DNA of 64,000 nt from a bacterium. GTDB lineage: Bacteria > Patescibacteriota > Microgenomatia > UBA1406 > GWC2-37-13. Below are positions 6,785 through 15,123 of this stretch, piece by piece (within the stretch, counting starts at the first letter, position 1; each line of letters opens with the position of its first letter). The notes below the pieces were generated by a model, which searched no databases, was not told the origin of the DNA, and saw only the letters and a list, made by a program, of their open reading frames with translations. The stretch is taken from NCBI GenBank assembly GCA_021789995.1, contig JAJYIQ010000001.1, positions 62,001-126,000 of the forward strand, given 5' to 3'. A program made the translations under genes and the position numbers.

Positions 6785-8594
6785 CCTTTTCAAACAAAAC
6801 GGCCATAAAAAACTAAAACGGAAGCCAAAAGAGACCGACGGCATCCGTAAATCCGTCCAGTTCCACTACGGCGGCCAGGATCAGGTGGACCTTATCTCCT
6901 ATGACGGCTTAGAAGAGCAAACCTCCTACCTACAAATAGGGGAGACGTTTGTCCGGACGCTTTTTATCTCCGGCTACCCGTATGTTGCCTCAACGGGCTG
7001 GCTTTCCATGCTCATTAACTTTAACCACAACGCCGACATTTCCTACCATATCGAACAGGTTGATCCCTTATTGGCTCTGCCGAAGTTAAACCGGAAAATC
7101 ACCGAGCTTGAATCAACTAAACGAACCATGCTTAAGGCCGGAAAAGTCATCGGGAGCGAAATTACCGATCCCTTGGAGTCGGCCATGGAGTTAAAAGATA
7201 AGATCCAGCGGGGCCAGGAAAAGCTGTTTCAGATCTCCATTTACATTACCCTAACCGCCGAGAGCCTTCCAGAACTTAATAAACTAACGACCCTTTTGGA
7301 AACGGTCATGTCCACGCGCCTTTTCTATATCAAAACCGCCGCCTTCCAACAGCTTGAAGGCTTGCAGTCAACGCTTCCCCGGGGAGAAAATCTTTTGGCC
7401 CAGAAACGCAATTTAGACAGTTCCTCAGCTGCCCTTACCTTCCCGTTTGTTTCCTCGGAACTCGTACAGGAATCCGGCATTTTATACGGCATCAACCGTT
7501 CGAATAATTCTTTGGTTATCGTGGACCGCTTTAGTTTAAATAACGCCAACTCGATTGTTTTTGCCCAGTCGGGATCGGGCAAAAGCTATACCGCCAAGGT
7601 GGAAATCCTCAGGCAGCTTATGCAAGGCACGAAAGTTATTGTCATTGACCCGGAGCGGGAGTACAAACAGCTATCCTCTTCGGTTAACGGCACGTATATC
7701 AAACTTTCGGCCAAGTCCAAGGAAAAGATTAACCCGTTTGACTTTGCCATCAGTAGCTATTCCGGGGAAAACGATCTGGCCGAGCATATCCAGGACTTAA
7801 CCGAGATTGTTGCTCTAATGGTTGGAGGGTTAAACGCCGAAGAAAAGGCGGTTGTTGACAAGGCGCTTCTTCAAACCTACAAAGACCACGGGTACGTAAT
7901 GTACTATACCTATACCCCTAAGAAAAACCGTGACCCGCGTGGACGAAAAGTCAAAAAACGAAGTTATCCTCTTCTTAAAGACTTTTACCAAACCTTGAAA
8001 ACCATGAAACAAAAAGACCTTTGTAACCGGCTGGAACGGTTTGTAAAAGGATCGCTTTCCTCGGTCTTTGATTCCCAGACCAATATAGAACTGAATAACC
8101 GGCTCGTCATTTTTGACATAAAAGATTTAAACGAATCCCTCCGGCCTATCATGATGCTAGTCTTGGCAAACTTCGTCCATGCCCAGGTCAAGTCCCATCC
8201 CCAAAAGCGGATACTTCTTATTGATGAAGGCTGGATACTGTTGCAGCAGGAGGAAAGCGCCCGGTTTATCTCCGGACTCGTCAGACGTGCCCGAAAATAC
8301 TATTTAGGGGTAACCATCATCTCCCAGCAGGCCAATGATTTCTTAAGCCAGGAGTACGGCCGAGCTATCGCTTCCCAGTCGTCCCTTCGGATCCTTATGA
8401 AACAGGATACAACTACCATTAAAAGGGTTTCCGAGGAGTTTAACTTGAGCGAGTACGAAGAGCATTTTCTTTTGACCTGCGACCGGGGAGAGGCACTTAT
8501 TATCGCCGACCAAAACCATGTGGCGTTAAAAGTTGTTGCCTCGGAAAAAGAACATCCGCTGATAACGACAGATCCGAAAGAAATTTACCTTTGA
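6777..8594 (+). CDS. virB4: VirB4/TraC-type conjugation ATPase
   Basis: 605 residues from the ATG at 6777, which overlaps the end of the preceding gene by eight bases; a longer frame from 6687 would extend deep into that gene. Residues 266-270 form the Walker A loop (AQSGSGKSYT). Residues 478-486 form Walker B (RILLIDEGW). The C-terminal part keeps the HerA/FtsK-type fold, with TIISQQANDFL as sensor region. VirB4 ATPases power pilus assembly and substrate transfer in type IV secretion. No VirD4 coupling protein or relaxase is seen here, so DNA uptake or protein transfer is as likely as conjugation. Confidence 0.92.
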   Translation: MFNLFKQNGHKKLKRKPKETDGIRKSVQFHYGGQDQVDLISYDGLEEQTSYLQIGETFVRTLFISGYPYVASTGWLSMLINFNHNADISYHIEQVDPLLALPKLNRKITELESTKRTMLKAGKVIGSEITDPLESAMELKDKIQRGQEKLFQISIYITLTAESLPELNKLTTLLETVMSTRLFYIKTAAFQQLEGLQSTLPRGENLLAQKRNLDSSSAALTFPFVSSELVQESGILYGINRSNNSLVIVDRFSLNNANSIVFAQSGSGKSYTAKVEILRQLMQGTKVIVIDPEREYKQLSSSVNGTYIKLSAKSKEKINPFDFAISSYSGENDLAEHIQDLTEIVALMVGGLNAEEKAVVDKALLQTYKDHGYVMYYTYTPKKNRDPRGRKVKKRSYPLLKDFYQTLKTMKQKDLCNRLERFVKGSLSSVFDSQTNIELNNRLVIFDIKDLNESLRPIMMLVLANFVHAQVKSHPQKRILLIDEGWILLQQEESARFISGLVRRARKYYLGVTIISQQANDFLSQEYGRAIASQSSLRILMKQDTTTIKRVSEEFNLSEYEEHFLLTCDRGEALIIADQNHVALKVVASEKEHPLITTDPKEIYL

Positions 8595-8601
8595 GAAATG
8601 A

Positions 8602-9222
8602 ATGAACGGCTTAAAAATCGGTCTAACCATATGGTCTTTTAGACGGGAACTCTCCTATGTTCTCCTTGCCTTCCTGATTATTCTCTCTCTTCCGGTTGTT
8701 GCCGTAATTATCCTCATGAATACCGGTTTTAACGTGGTATCGGACAAGCTGGCCAAGGTTGACACCCAGACACAACAAGTACAGCTTCTTGACCCCAAAG
8801 ATGGATCAGTCATCAAGGAAATTACTCCTACAGTTTCCTGGCCGGTAACCGGTGTCATCACTCTTGAGTTTGGGGAATCAGATTGGCCATTTCAACCGTT
8901 TCATACCGGAATTGATATTGCCAACCCATATGGACAAATCGGAGATCCCATTCATCCCTTTATGGATGGCACAGTCACTTATGCCGGTGAAATCTTCTGG
9001 GGGTTTGGTAAACATATCATTATTGATAACGGGAATAACATAACCTCCATTTATGGCCACTTAAGTAAGATTTATGTCTACCCAGGAGAGAAGGTAACCA
9101 TTAACGATGTCATCGGTCTTGAAGGAACAACAGGATGGTCAACGGGACCCCATCTTCATTTTCAAGTTGATGTTATGGGAATACCGGTGAACCCAAGGAC
9201 ATTTTTGGGAACTGAGCGTTAA
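8602..9222 (+). CDS. Membrane-anchored M23 (LytM) peptidoglycan peptidase
   Basis: 206 residues, seven bases after virB4. One membrane helix (about 19-40) anchors the protein, followed by a short linker and an M23 domain (about 80-200). The zinc ligands and catalytic residues are in place: His101 and Asp105 (HTGID), His153 (YGHLS) and His184/His186 (GPHLHFQV). M23 enzymes cut peptide cross-links of the cell wall. At the end of a secretion cluster it likely opens the wall for the pilus, the job done by the lytic transglycosylase VirB1 elsewhere. It ends four bases before the convergent effector gene. Confidence 0.9.
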   Translation: MNGLKIGLTIWSFRRELSYVLLAFLIILSLPVVAVIILMNTGFNVVSDKLAKVDTQTQQVQLLDPKDGSVIKEITPTVSWPVTGVITLEFGESDWPFQPFHTGIDIANPYGQIGDPIHPFMDGTVTYAGEIFWGFGKHIIIDNGNNITSIYGHLSKIYVYPGEKVTINDVIGLEGTTGWSTGPHLHFQVDVMGIPVNPRTFLGTER

Positions 9223-9226
9223 TAAA

Positions 9227-9826
9227 TTAAAACCTACCTAGTAGATCTTTTTGTTCAAATTCGTATTCCATTTCTCCGAAATTAGATAGGCTATTCCAGT
9301 AACAGCCACTAAGTTTATTTTCCTTAGGAAGCTTTTTTATTTTTGATGTACCTCGGTGTTTTGCCATTGTTCCAGTTTTTAACGAACTCGGATCATTGTC
9401 GTATGTATAAAATAAATATACCTCACCATTTAGATCCGAAAAGTCCGCAATGACGCTCTCAGAATTTGACCGACCATAATAGGCACTAATATTAATTTTA
9501 GAGAAGGTTTGCTTAATTTCTAGCCTCCCTTCTCCTGATACATTCTGGCCATTTTCTTGGTGTGATGAACGTTGTCTACCCTTCCATCTGCCATTTAAAT
9601 CTGGGTACCAGACAATTCCTAATTGTCTAAATATGTCGATTTTCCACAAGTAGCTATCAAATAGATAAAATATTATGCTGTAAATCAGTAAAGGGGACGG
9701 ACCCTCAAGCCAGTTTGGCCATTTAGTGAAAAAGTTAAAAAGCGCGCTTGATACAGACAGGCTTACTAAGGGTATTATGATACCGAATAAAAATAGATGG
9801 CTAGATTTAGAAAAATTAACTCCCAT
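9227..9826 (-). CDS. cap15: Cap15-like CBASS effector: two membrane helices plus beta-barrel
   Basis: 199 residues. Two membrane helices lie at about 10-33 and 45-62. They are followed by a soluble beta-rich domain that begins with the lipocalin-like signature PDLNGRWKG (75-83) and continues with alternating strands (GEGRLEIKQTFSKINISAYY, SVIADFSDLNGEVYLFYTY). This is the plan of Cap15, the S-2TM-beta effector of CBASS. There the barrel binds a cyclic nucleotide and the helices then disrupt the inner membrane. It lies one base downstream of a CD-NTase on the same strand, which is the classic synthase-effector order. Assignment rests on architecture and context; a profile search would settle it. 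Confidence 0.75.
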   Translation of the reverse strand: MGVNFSKSSHLFLFGIIIPLVSLSVSSALFNFFTKWPNWLEGPSPLLIYSIIFYLFDSYLWKIDIFRQLGIVWYPDLNGRWKGRQRSSHQENGQNVSGEGRLEIKQTFSKINISAYYGRSNSESVIADFSDLNGEVYLFYTYDNDPSSLKTGTMAKHRGTSKIKKLPKENKLSGCYWNSLSNFGEMEYEFEQKDLLGRF

Positions 9827-9827
9827 A

Positions 9828-10727
9828 TTAATTATTTAAATAATAGTTTTCTACGGCCGTAAAGAAATTTGATGCGTCAGCAGTATTCCATTGCCAAGAT
9901 TCCAAGCCAAATAATGAATGCTGATGGCTGACCGTTAATAGAATCGACGGATTGCACTGCCTTAAAAGATGATTTAATACATATCCTAGGGAATTTTGAT
10001 GATTTCCAGTAAAATGGCCATCAGGCACGTTATATACCGCACATTCGATGAAATAGGAGGGAGCTATTTTAGGATCCAAATTATTGTTTTCTACCAATCT
10101 TTTTTTAATATTTTTAACTATTCTGACAACATCTTTGTATCTTTCATTAGTACGATGCTGGGCATTTTTATCTTCGCCGTTTGACCTATGTGCTTTTGGG
10201 TAATTTATAATTTCCTTACTTTCGCGGATAGTCCAAAATTTTATACCTTCGATAAAGTCTTTCTTGTTAATTAAACTGAAGTTGTTGTAATTTCTAAATT
10301 GTAGGCAGGGTACTATATCTGCATTTAATAAGTTGCTGTCGCCTAGAAGCTTTATGCTTTTGTTCCCAGGCACAATTTTTTCTTGCCCGAAAAAGGTAAC
10401 TAAGGCGTTAATCACATCTTGCCTAAAATTAATCCAAGAGTAGGTTGAATTCGAATATGTAATATGAAACAGGCTTTTCTCGACTTCGTTTAACTTCGAA
10501 AGGTTGTATTGAAAAGCCGAGCTTAATTGAACCACAATATCAACATCACTATCAGCTTTTATATTAGTGCTATTTGCATAAGACCCTTGAAGATACACCT
10601 CAAAATTCTTGCCGCTCAGACCGATACCCTGCGCTAAGGCTTCTCTTATTTGTTGATGAGTGTATTGGGGTTTTGTACTTGCCGGAGAATTGGTCCAAGT
10701 TAAAAGTTGATCATTACTTATCGTCAT
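9828..10727 (-). CDS. CD-NTase (cGAS/DncV-like nucleotidyltransferase) of a CBASS operon
   Basis: 299 residues from the ATG at 10727; a TTG seven codons upstream is the alternative. The nucleotidyltransferase core shows GS at 48-49 (LQGSYAN), the metal-binding Asp61 and Asp63 (DSDVDIVV) and the third Asp137 (NADIVPC). The rest is helical, with KNAQHRTNERYKDVVRIVKN and PSYFIECAVYNVPDGHF typical of the C-terminal domain of SMODS enzymes. Such enzymes make a cyclic di- or trinucleotide when phage infects, and the signal activates the effector encoded directly downstream. The clade and product cannot be told by eye. No Cap2/Cap3 ubiquitin-like or HORMA/TRIP genes are present, so this would be a minimal two-gene type I system. 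Confidence 0.85.
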   Translation of the reverse strand: MTISNDQLLTWTNSPASTKPQYTHQQIREALAQGIGLSGKNFEVYLQGSYANSTNIKADSDVDIVVQLSSAFQYNLSKLNEVEKSLFHITYSNSTYSWINFRQDVINALVTFFGQEKIVPGNKSIKLLGDSNLLNADIVPCLQFRNYNNFSLINKKDFIEGIKFWTIRESKEIINYPKAHRSNGEDKNAQHRTNERYKDVVRIVKNIKKRLVENNNLDPKIAPSYFIECAVYNVPDGHFTGNHQNSLGYVLNHLLRQCNPSILLTVSHQHSLFGLESWQWNTADASNFFTAVENYYLNN

Positions 10728-10821
10728 ATTTAAGATGAATTTTATCAAAAAACCAGGCTAAATCATAGAAGAAAACTATCTCTATTTGTTATATAATCAA
10801 TTTAGCATTCTTAAGTTTTTT

Positions 10822-11709
10822 ATGATTAATACTTATCTACAATTTAGTGCTTATACAGATCCAGGTCTATACAAAGATTATTTAATAAAAGGTCTACCCA
10901 ACAACGTAAAAGATATTGGTCTTCTTGTACGAAAACAGCTTCTTCATCGGATGATCTTAAAAAATGGAAACTCCGGATCTAATTCTGACTTGAGATATGG
11001 AGATACGACTAAAGTACCATGGTTTCGTCAACCCGAAGATGATGTGCTTGTCACTGCGGCAGCCATGCTTGCCGAACTTATCAGAAAAGATCCTCGCGGG
11101 TTTGTTTCGGACAGAGCAATGGAAAACAAACCAATCTTAACTTGTAGAGCCACGGCCGTACTAATGGCTTCAATTTTAAAAACTAAAGGTATTCCGACCA
11201 GAGTACGTTCAGGCTTTGCTCCTTATTTCGTTGTTGCCGGCTTACCACAGGGAAAAAGTGATGATCACTGGATTAACCAATATTGGAATGATAAAGAAAG
11301 ACGATGGACCACTATTGACGTTGACGGATGCCTTGAAGACTATACAGGATTGAATTATTTTGATCTCCCTGACGGCACTTTTGATTTTTCGGCCGATGCA
11401 TGGTTAGCAGTAAGAAGTGGAAAGATTGAACCTCAGCATTTTTGGAACGCCGGAGGCACAGGCGGTTTAATTGCCATTTCCTGGGAATTATTTTATGATT
11501 TTCATTGTTTGATGAACGATGAAGTTATCTATGTACACACTCCCGAAATAACCCATTTTGCAAATTTTGACAAGTTATCTGAAAAACAACTAGAAGAAAT
11601 TGATAATTTAGCAAGATTAATGCAGCAACCAGATAAAAATTTTGATCAGTTAAGAAATATTTGGGATAATAAAAGGGAATATCGACTAGTAAAGGGGGGA
11701 GTAATTTAA
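10822..11709 (+). CDS. Transglutaminase-like cysteine protein
   Basis: 295 residues from the ATG at 10822; a TTG 36 bases upstream would overlap the promoter. The transglutaminase/protease fold shows Cys108 (LTCRATA), His149 (DDHWINQYW) and Asp166/168 (TTIDVDG). No signal peptide or membrane helix is visible, so it is cytoplasmic. Family members act as proteases, amidases or transferases. The flanking sequence contains a TATAAT at 10792-10797. The gene diverges from the CBASS pair and lies nine bases before an XRE regulator. A link to defence is possible from position alone, but the substrate is unknown. Confidence 0.7.
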   Translation: MINTYLQFSAYTDPGLYKDYLIKGLPNNVKDIGLLVRKQLLHRMILKNGNSGSNSDLRYGDTTKVPWFRQPEDDVLVTAAAMLAELIRKDPRGFVSDRAMENKPILTCRATAVLMASILKTKGIPTRVRSGFAPYFVVAGLPQGKSDDHWINQYWNDKERRWTTIDVDGCLEDYTGLNYFDLPDGTFDFSADAWLAVRSGKIEPQHFWNAGGTGGLIAISWELFYDFHCLMNDEVIYVHTPEITHFANFDKLSEKQLEEIDNLARLMQQPDKNFDQLRNIWDNKREYRLVKGGVI

Positions 11710-11717
11710 TTAATAGT

Positions 11718-11924
11718 ATGGGATCAAAAGAAGAAATTTCAAAAAAACTAAAACAAGGCAGGGAACAGATGGGTTTAACCCAGATGGAAGTTGCCGAAAA
11801 AGCGAATATTAGCGTAAATTATTATGCTCGCATTGAGCGTGGAGAAGTCAGTCCGTCTTTAGAAACCTTAAAGGATTTAATGCGGATTCTAAAAATTAAA
11901 AGTTTGAAGATTTCAAATCGTTAG
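11718..11924 (+). CDS. XRE-family transcriptional regulator, single HTH domain
   Basis: 68 residues, nine bases after the transglutaminase-like gene. The whole protein is one Cro/C1-type HTH: ISKKLKQGREQMGLTQMEVA, EKANISVNYYARIERGEVSP, SLETLKDLMRILKI. Such minimal repressors usually control their own operon. The gene ends inside the end of the convergent small gene on the other strand (four-base overlap). Confidence 0.85.
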   Translation: MGSKEEISKKLKQGREQMGLTQMEVAEKANISVNYYARIERGEVSPSLETLKDLMRILKIKSLKISNR

Positions 11925-12127
11925 TTCAGTTTGTTATTTTCTTCCTTGTTTTTGAGTTGGCCGCTTTTCTTATCCTTTGCTACTTTTCCAATAACCATAT
12001 TCTCAAAATCTTTAAACGTATCCAGCAACTTAATAGCGCGTTCCCGGGTCAGCTCCTTTACGCCTTTTTTACGAAGTTCTTCAAGCGCCCAGTTTATTTG
12101 TTCCTCGGAATAGTTTGTTTTACTCAT
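11921..12127 (-). CDS. Small hydrophilic hypothetical protein
   Basis: 68 residues from the ATG at 12127; an upstream ATG at 12136 would add MDK. The N-terminal half (YSEEQINWALEELRKKGVKE, then LTRERAIKLLDTFKDFENMV) forms two helices, and the C-terminal tail is lysine-rich and probably disordered. No family is recognised. It is the last gene of a minus-strand run that includes the PLD-family protein. Confidence 0.5.
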   Translation of the reverse strand: MSKTNYSEEQINWALEELRKKGVKELTRERAIKLLDTFKDFENMVIGKVAKDKKSGQLKNKEENNKLN

Positions 12128-12142
12128 CTTGTCCATTATACA

Positions 12143-12583
12143 TCAAAGGAATTTATAAAGTTTTAAGAACCGAAACATCTCTGTCGCTGTTTCACCATCG
12201 TCAATCCGTCTCATAATTTCCCGGCTGCGCGTTTGCGACAATATATTCAGGCTACCTTCCCAGAGAACGCTTCTATCCAAAATAGCCAGTTTCCGATGAT
12301 GATTACCGGTGCATAGTAAAACCTGTATCCCGACACTTTCACACCATCTTATGGCGTCTTCCGATTGCGGCTCCATGAATTCATCGTGTTCTTGAGGATC
12401 ACGGGTAAAGATGTAGATTTTTACGTCTCTTTTTAGTAATTTTTGAAAAATGCGATCAAACGTTCCCATCCGTTCACGGGTAATAAACGGGGATTCAATG
12501 ATGACTTCACTGTTGCAACGCTCTAAGTCACGGAGGAACGTTTGATAAAAGGTTTTTTCGTCAAAAAGGGAGGATTTATTCAT
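12143..12583 (-). CDS. Phospholipase D-like protein with one HKD motif
   Basis: 146 residues behind a strong ribosome site (AAGGAGGAG). The protein has the PLD fold: an N-terminal strand-helix unit (EVIIESPFIT) and the catalytic HKD motif at His96-x-Lys98-x4-Asp103, followed by EGSLNIL. A single HKD means it must act as a dimer. The PLD superfamily includes lipases and nucleases such as Nuc and the BfiI restriction enzyme. The small size and lack of a signal peptide favour a cytoplasmic nuclease, which fits an accessory region, but substrate is not proven. Confidence 0.75.
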   Translation of the reverse strand: MNKSSLFDEKTFYQTFLRDLERCNSEVIIESPFITRERMGTFDRIFQKLLKRDVKIYIFTRDPQEHDEFMEPQSEDAIRWCESVGIQVLLCTGNHHRKLAILDRSVLWEGSLNILSQTRSREIMRRIDDGETATEMFRFLKLYKFL

Positions 12584-12771
12584 TTTGGCTCCTCCTTTCC
12601 TGGTTCAATTATGGATACGTTTCCGTTATAATAAGTAAAGCCCAGCACTCGAAGTTTGTTGTAAACCCGGATCAAACTCTCAAATAAGGGGTTCCAAACG
12701 TGGGACAGCTGGCTCACCGACTTTACTTCGATAATGAATATTCTCCTCTGACTGCGCCGCCGGCAAACCAA
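12580..12771 (-). CDS. Small hypothetical protein coupled to the PLD gene
   Basis: Up to 63 residues, ending four bases inside the start of the PLD gene (ATGA overlap). The only start is a TTG at 12771, which lies within the upstream gene, so the true start is uncertain. The fragment IFIIEVKSVSQLSHVW resembles the EVK core of a restriction-nuclease-type fold and could be the tail of a degraded domain. No family is assigned. Confidence 0.35.
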   Translation of the reverse strand: MVCRRRSQRRIFIIEVKSVSQLSHVWNPLFESLIRVYNKLRVLGFTYYNGNVSIIEPGKEEPK

Positions 12772-13136
12772 CCTCCGTGATCGCGCTCATTTAAAATGGT
12801 TGTTTTGCCTCCTTCGATGACGGTGGCGCTTCTGGTTATGGGATTATCCTTGACTTTGAGGGAACCGGCTTTTTTATCGGCACTGGTTTGTCTGTAGTCA
12901 TATACGGGAATATCGGCCTCTGCTCCATCAGGAATAATAATGACTCCCTTTTTGGTTTTGTTAGTCCTTCCTTTCGGTCCTTCTTTTTTCAGGTTTACCG
13001 ACAATTCAATACCCTTTAAGGATGGGGTAAAAGTCAGGGTAGTTATTGCCAATCCGGCCAGTCCCATCAGCCCTAAAGTGGAAAGCGCCGTTTCCATTAA
13101 TGGTCTGAATATATTATTATCCGGAGTTTTCGACAT
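12723..13136 (-). CDS. Membrane-anchored hypothetical protein
   Basis: 137 residues. A hydrophobic helix at about 12-34 (LMETALSTLGLMGLAGLAITTL) is followed by a lysine-rich polar part and a beta-rich end. No known domain. It starts a minus-strand run of four small genes (this one, the TTG-started ORF, the PLD protein and the small helical protein) and diverges from the histidine kinase. Confidence 0.55.
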   Translation of the reverse strand: MSKTPDNNIFRPLMETALSTLGLMGLAGLAITTLTFTPSLKGIELSVNLKKEGPKGRTNKTKKGVIIIPDGAEADIPVYDYRQTSADKKAGSLKVKDNPITRSATVIEGGKTTILNERDHGGWFAGGAVRGEYSLSK

Positions 13137-13193
13137 GCCGAATTAAATAAAAACAAGATAACAAATATATTAAAATCAGGCAAGAAATTGGTA

Positions 13194-13199
13194 TATAAT
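13194..13199 (+). promoter_or_regulatory. -10 box of the histidine kinase gene, leaderless type
   Basis: A perfect TATAAT ends seven bases before the ATG at 13207, with no ribosome-binding site between. Transcription would start at or within a base or two of the ATG. Confidence 0.55.
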
Positions 13200-13206
13200 A
13201 CCGCAT

Positions 13207-14223
13207 ATGCAAAGATCGGATTTGGATTACCTGTTCTTCTTTCTCGCCTCCCTTTCGCTTTTGGGAGCATGGATTATTGATGTCATTTTACCCGAAAAAA
13301 TAATTGTCGCTTCGCTCTATGTCGTCCCGATTTTGATTGCTTCGTACCGCTTTAAGGAAAAAACAATTGTTTTTTTTACGGTTTTATCGGCGATGGTTTT
13401 TGCTTTTCAGGCAAATGCGGAGGCGCATCATATCATTACTATAATTCTTCATGTGATGGCAATGTCGGTCGTGGCTGCTCTGGCGATAAAACTTAATCAA
13501 CAAACTGTCAAATCGCAGCGGCTTAAAAAAAACGTAGAGGCGGTCAATCATCAACTCGAAGTTTTCATAAATATGGTGGCTCATGATCTTGCACAGCCCG
13601 TAACGGCCGCCAAACTTTATGGAGAAATGCTTGTCAAAGCCACGAAAGGAAAGGAAAATAATTTGTCAAAAAAACTGGTCAATTCTATCAGGGCGTCAGA
13701 ATATTTTATCGCCGATTTGCGTGAAGCCGGACGGATTGGCCGGGGCCAGTTTGTCCTCGATCCGGAAAAAACCAATTTATGTGACTTAATCAAAGAGGTG
13801 ATCGCAGAAGAGCAAATGACAACCTCCAAACACAGAATCGTTTATTCATCGCCAAAAAATTTAACCGGTAATTGGGATAAGAAAAGATTGAAACAGGTTT
13901 TCGCCAATCTTTTGTCCAATGCCATTAAGTACTCGCCCGAAGGAGGAACGGTAAAGGTAATTTTGCAGAAAGCGGAAAATTCTGTCCTTGTCTCAGTTAG
14001 CGATATCGGCCTGGGAATGTCGAACCAGGAACAGCGTTTACTGTTTCGACCATTCATAAGACAATATAAAGGTAAGATAAAAATTAACGGCATCGGACTG
14101 GGTTTATATATCAGTAAAACGATTGTCGAAGCTCATCGGGGAAAAATCTGGGTTAAAAGTCAAAAAGGAAAAGGTACCACTTTTTATGTTGATTTACCCT
14201 ATAATCGGTCTGGCTCCGATTGA
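13207..14223 (+). CDS. Membrane sensor histidine kinase (orphan)
   Basis: 338 residues. The first 100 hold three or four membrane helices with almost no extracellular loop, so the sensor is the membrane itself or a partner. A short coiled coil leads to the phospho-acceptor His126 in the H-box (MVAHDLAQP). The ATPase domain has the N box (QVFANLLSNAIKYSPEGG), the G1 box (DIGLGM) and the G2 box (GIGLGLY). The enzyme autophosphorylates and passes the phosphate to a response regulator. None is encoded nearby. Its end overlaps the start of the dihydrouridine synthase gene by 38 bases. Confidence 0.88.
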   Translation: MQRSDLDYLFFFLASLSLLGAWIIDVILPEKIIVASLYVVPILIASYRFKEKTIVFFTVLSAMVFAFQANAEAHHIITIILHVMAMSVVAALAIKLNQQTVKSQRLKKNVEAVNHQLEVFINMVAHDLAQPVTAAKLYGEMLVKATKGKENNLSKKLVNSIRASEYFIADLREAGRIGRGQFVLDPEKTNLCDLIKEVIAEEQMTTSKHRIVYSSPKNLTGNWDKKRLKQVFANLLSNAIKYSPEGGTVKVILQKAENSVLVSVSDIGLGMSNQEQRLLFRPFIRQYKGKIKINGIGLGLYISKTIVEAHRGKIWVKSQKGKGTTFYVDLPYNRSGSD

Positions 14224-15106
14224 TGGCGTGACGGATGCTGTATTCCGGCAGATTGTTGATGAATGCAGCCATCCCGGCGTTCTTTACACCGAATTTATTC
14301 CGGTCAACGGGTTGGTTCTCGGAAAACCGGCGATTACAAAAATGCTTCTTCGGCACCAGACAAAAACACCTATTTTTGCCCAATTACTGGGTAATGAAAC
14401 GGATAATTTTTATAATGCGGCGATGATTGTTTTAAACGCCGGTTTCGACGGAATCGACATTAATATGGGATGTCTGGACAACAATATCGTTAAAAGAGGT
14501 ATGGGCGCCGCATTGATATTGCAGCCGAAATTAGCGCAAGCAATTATAAAAACCGTTAAAAAAGCCGTTTCCGATTGGGGCAAACGATCGGTCCCTGTCT
14601 CCGTAAAAACAAGAACCGGATATGACAAACCAATTACTACCGAATGGATCAGGCGATTATTGGCCGCCGGGCCGGATATTATTACTCTCCACGGCCGGAC
14701 ATATGTCCAGAAATACGCGGGCAAAGCCGACTGGGAAGAAATCGCCAAAGCGGCCGCCATCGTCAGGCGAACAAAAACGAAATTTTTCGGCAACGGTGAT
14801 ATCAAAAGTATGGAAGAAGCGAAAAAGAAAATTACCGATTATCAAATCGACGGAGTGTTAATCGGCCGGTCGGTTTTCGGTAATCCATGGTTTTTCAGCG
14901 GTCACTCCCCGACCCCCAAGGAAAAAATAAAGATTCTTTACCGTCATTGCCAATTATTTAACCATTATTTTCCCGCCGGCGATTTCCGCTCATTGAGAAA
15001 GCACTTTGTCTGGTATGTCAAGTCGTTGTCGCATGCCGCCGATTTAAAAAACCGGTTAATGAAAACGGAGAATCTTGAAGATGTAAGAAAAATTCTGAAA
15101 AATTAA
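14186..15106 (+). CDS. dus: tRNA-dihydrouridine synthase
   Basis: 306 residues from the ATG at 14186, where the family's conserved start (IIGLAPIDGVTDAVFR) begins; a longer frame from 14123 adds residues unlike the family. The FMN-binding TIM barrel shows the catalytic Cys96 in DINMGCLDNN (usually NMGCP), the VKTRTGY and ITLHGRT segments, and the C-terminal phosphate-binding end GNGDIKS ... DGVLIGRSVFGNPWFF. The enzyme reduces uridines in the tRNA D-loop. The replacement of the usual Pro after the Cys is mild. A terminator overlaps its stop. Confidence 0.88.
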   Translation: MLIYPIIGLAPIDGVTDAVFRQIVDECSHPGVLYTEFIPVNGLVLGKPAITKMLLRHQTKTPIFAQLLGNETDNFYNAAMIVLNAGFDGIDINMGCLDNNIVKRGMGAALILQPKLAQAIIKTVKKAVSDWGKRSVPVSVKTRTGYDKPITTEWIRRLLAAGPDIITLHGRTYVQKYAGKADWEEIAKAAAIVRRTKTKFFGNGDIKSMEEAKKKITDYQIDGVLIGRSVFGNPWFFSGHSPTPKEKIKILYRHCQLFNHYFPAGDFRSLRKHFVWYVKSLSHAADLKNRLMKTENLEDVRKILKN

Positions 15107-15120
15107 TTTTCAGGTTTTTT
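15095..15120 (+). terminator. Intrinsic terminator after dus
   Basis: CTGAAAA (15095-15101) and TTTTCAG (15107-15113) form a seven-pair stem with an ATTAA loop, followed by G and six T. It overlaps the dus stop codon. It closes the histidine kinase-dus unit, just before the convergent gene at 15124. Confidence 0.65.
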
Positions 15121-15123
15121 GAA

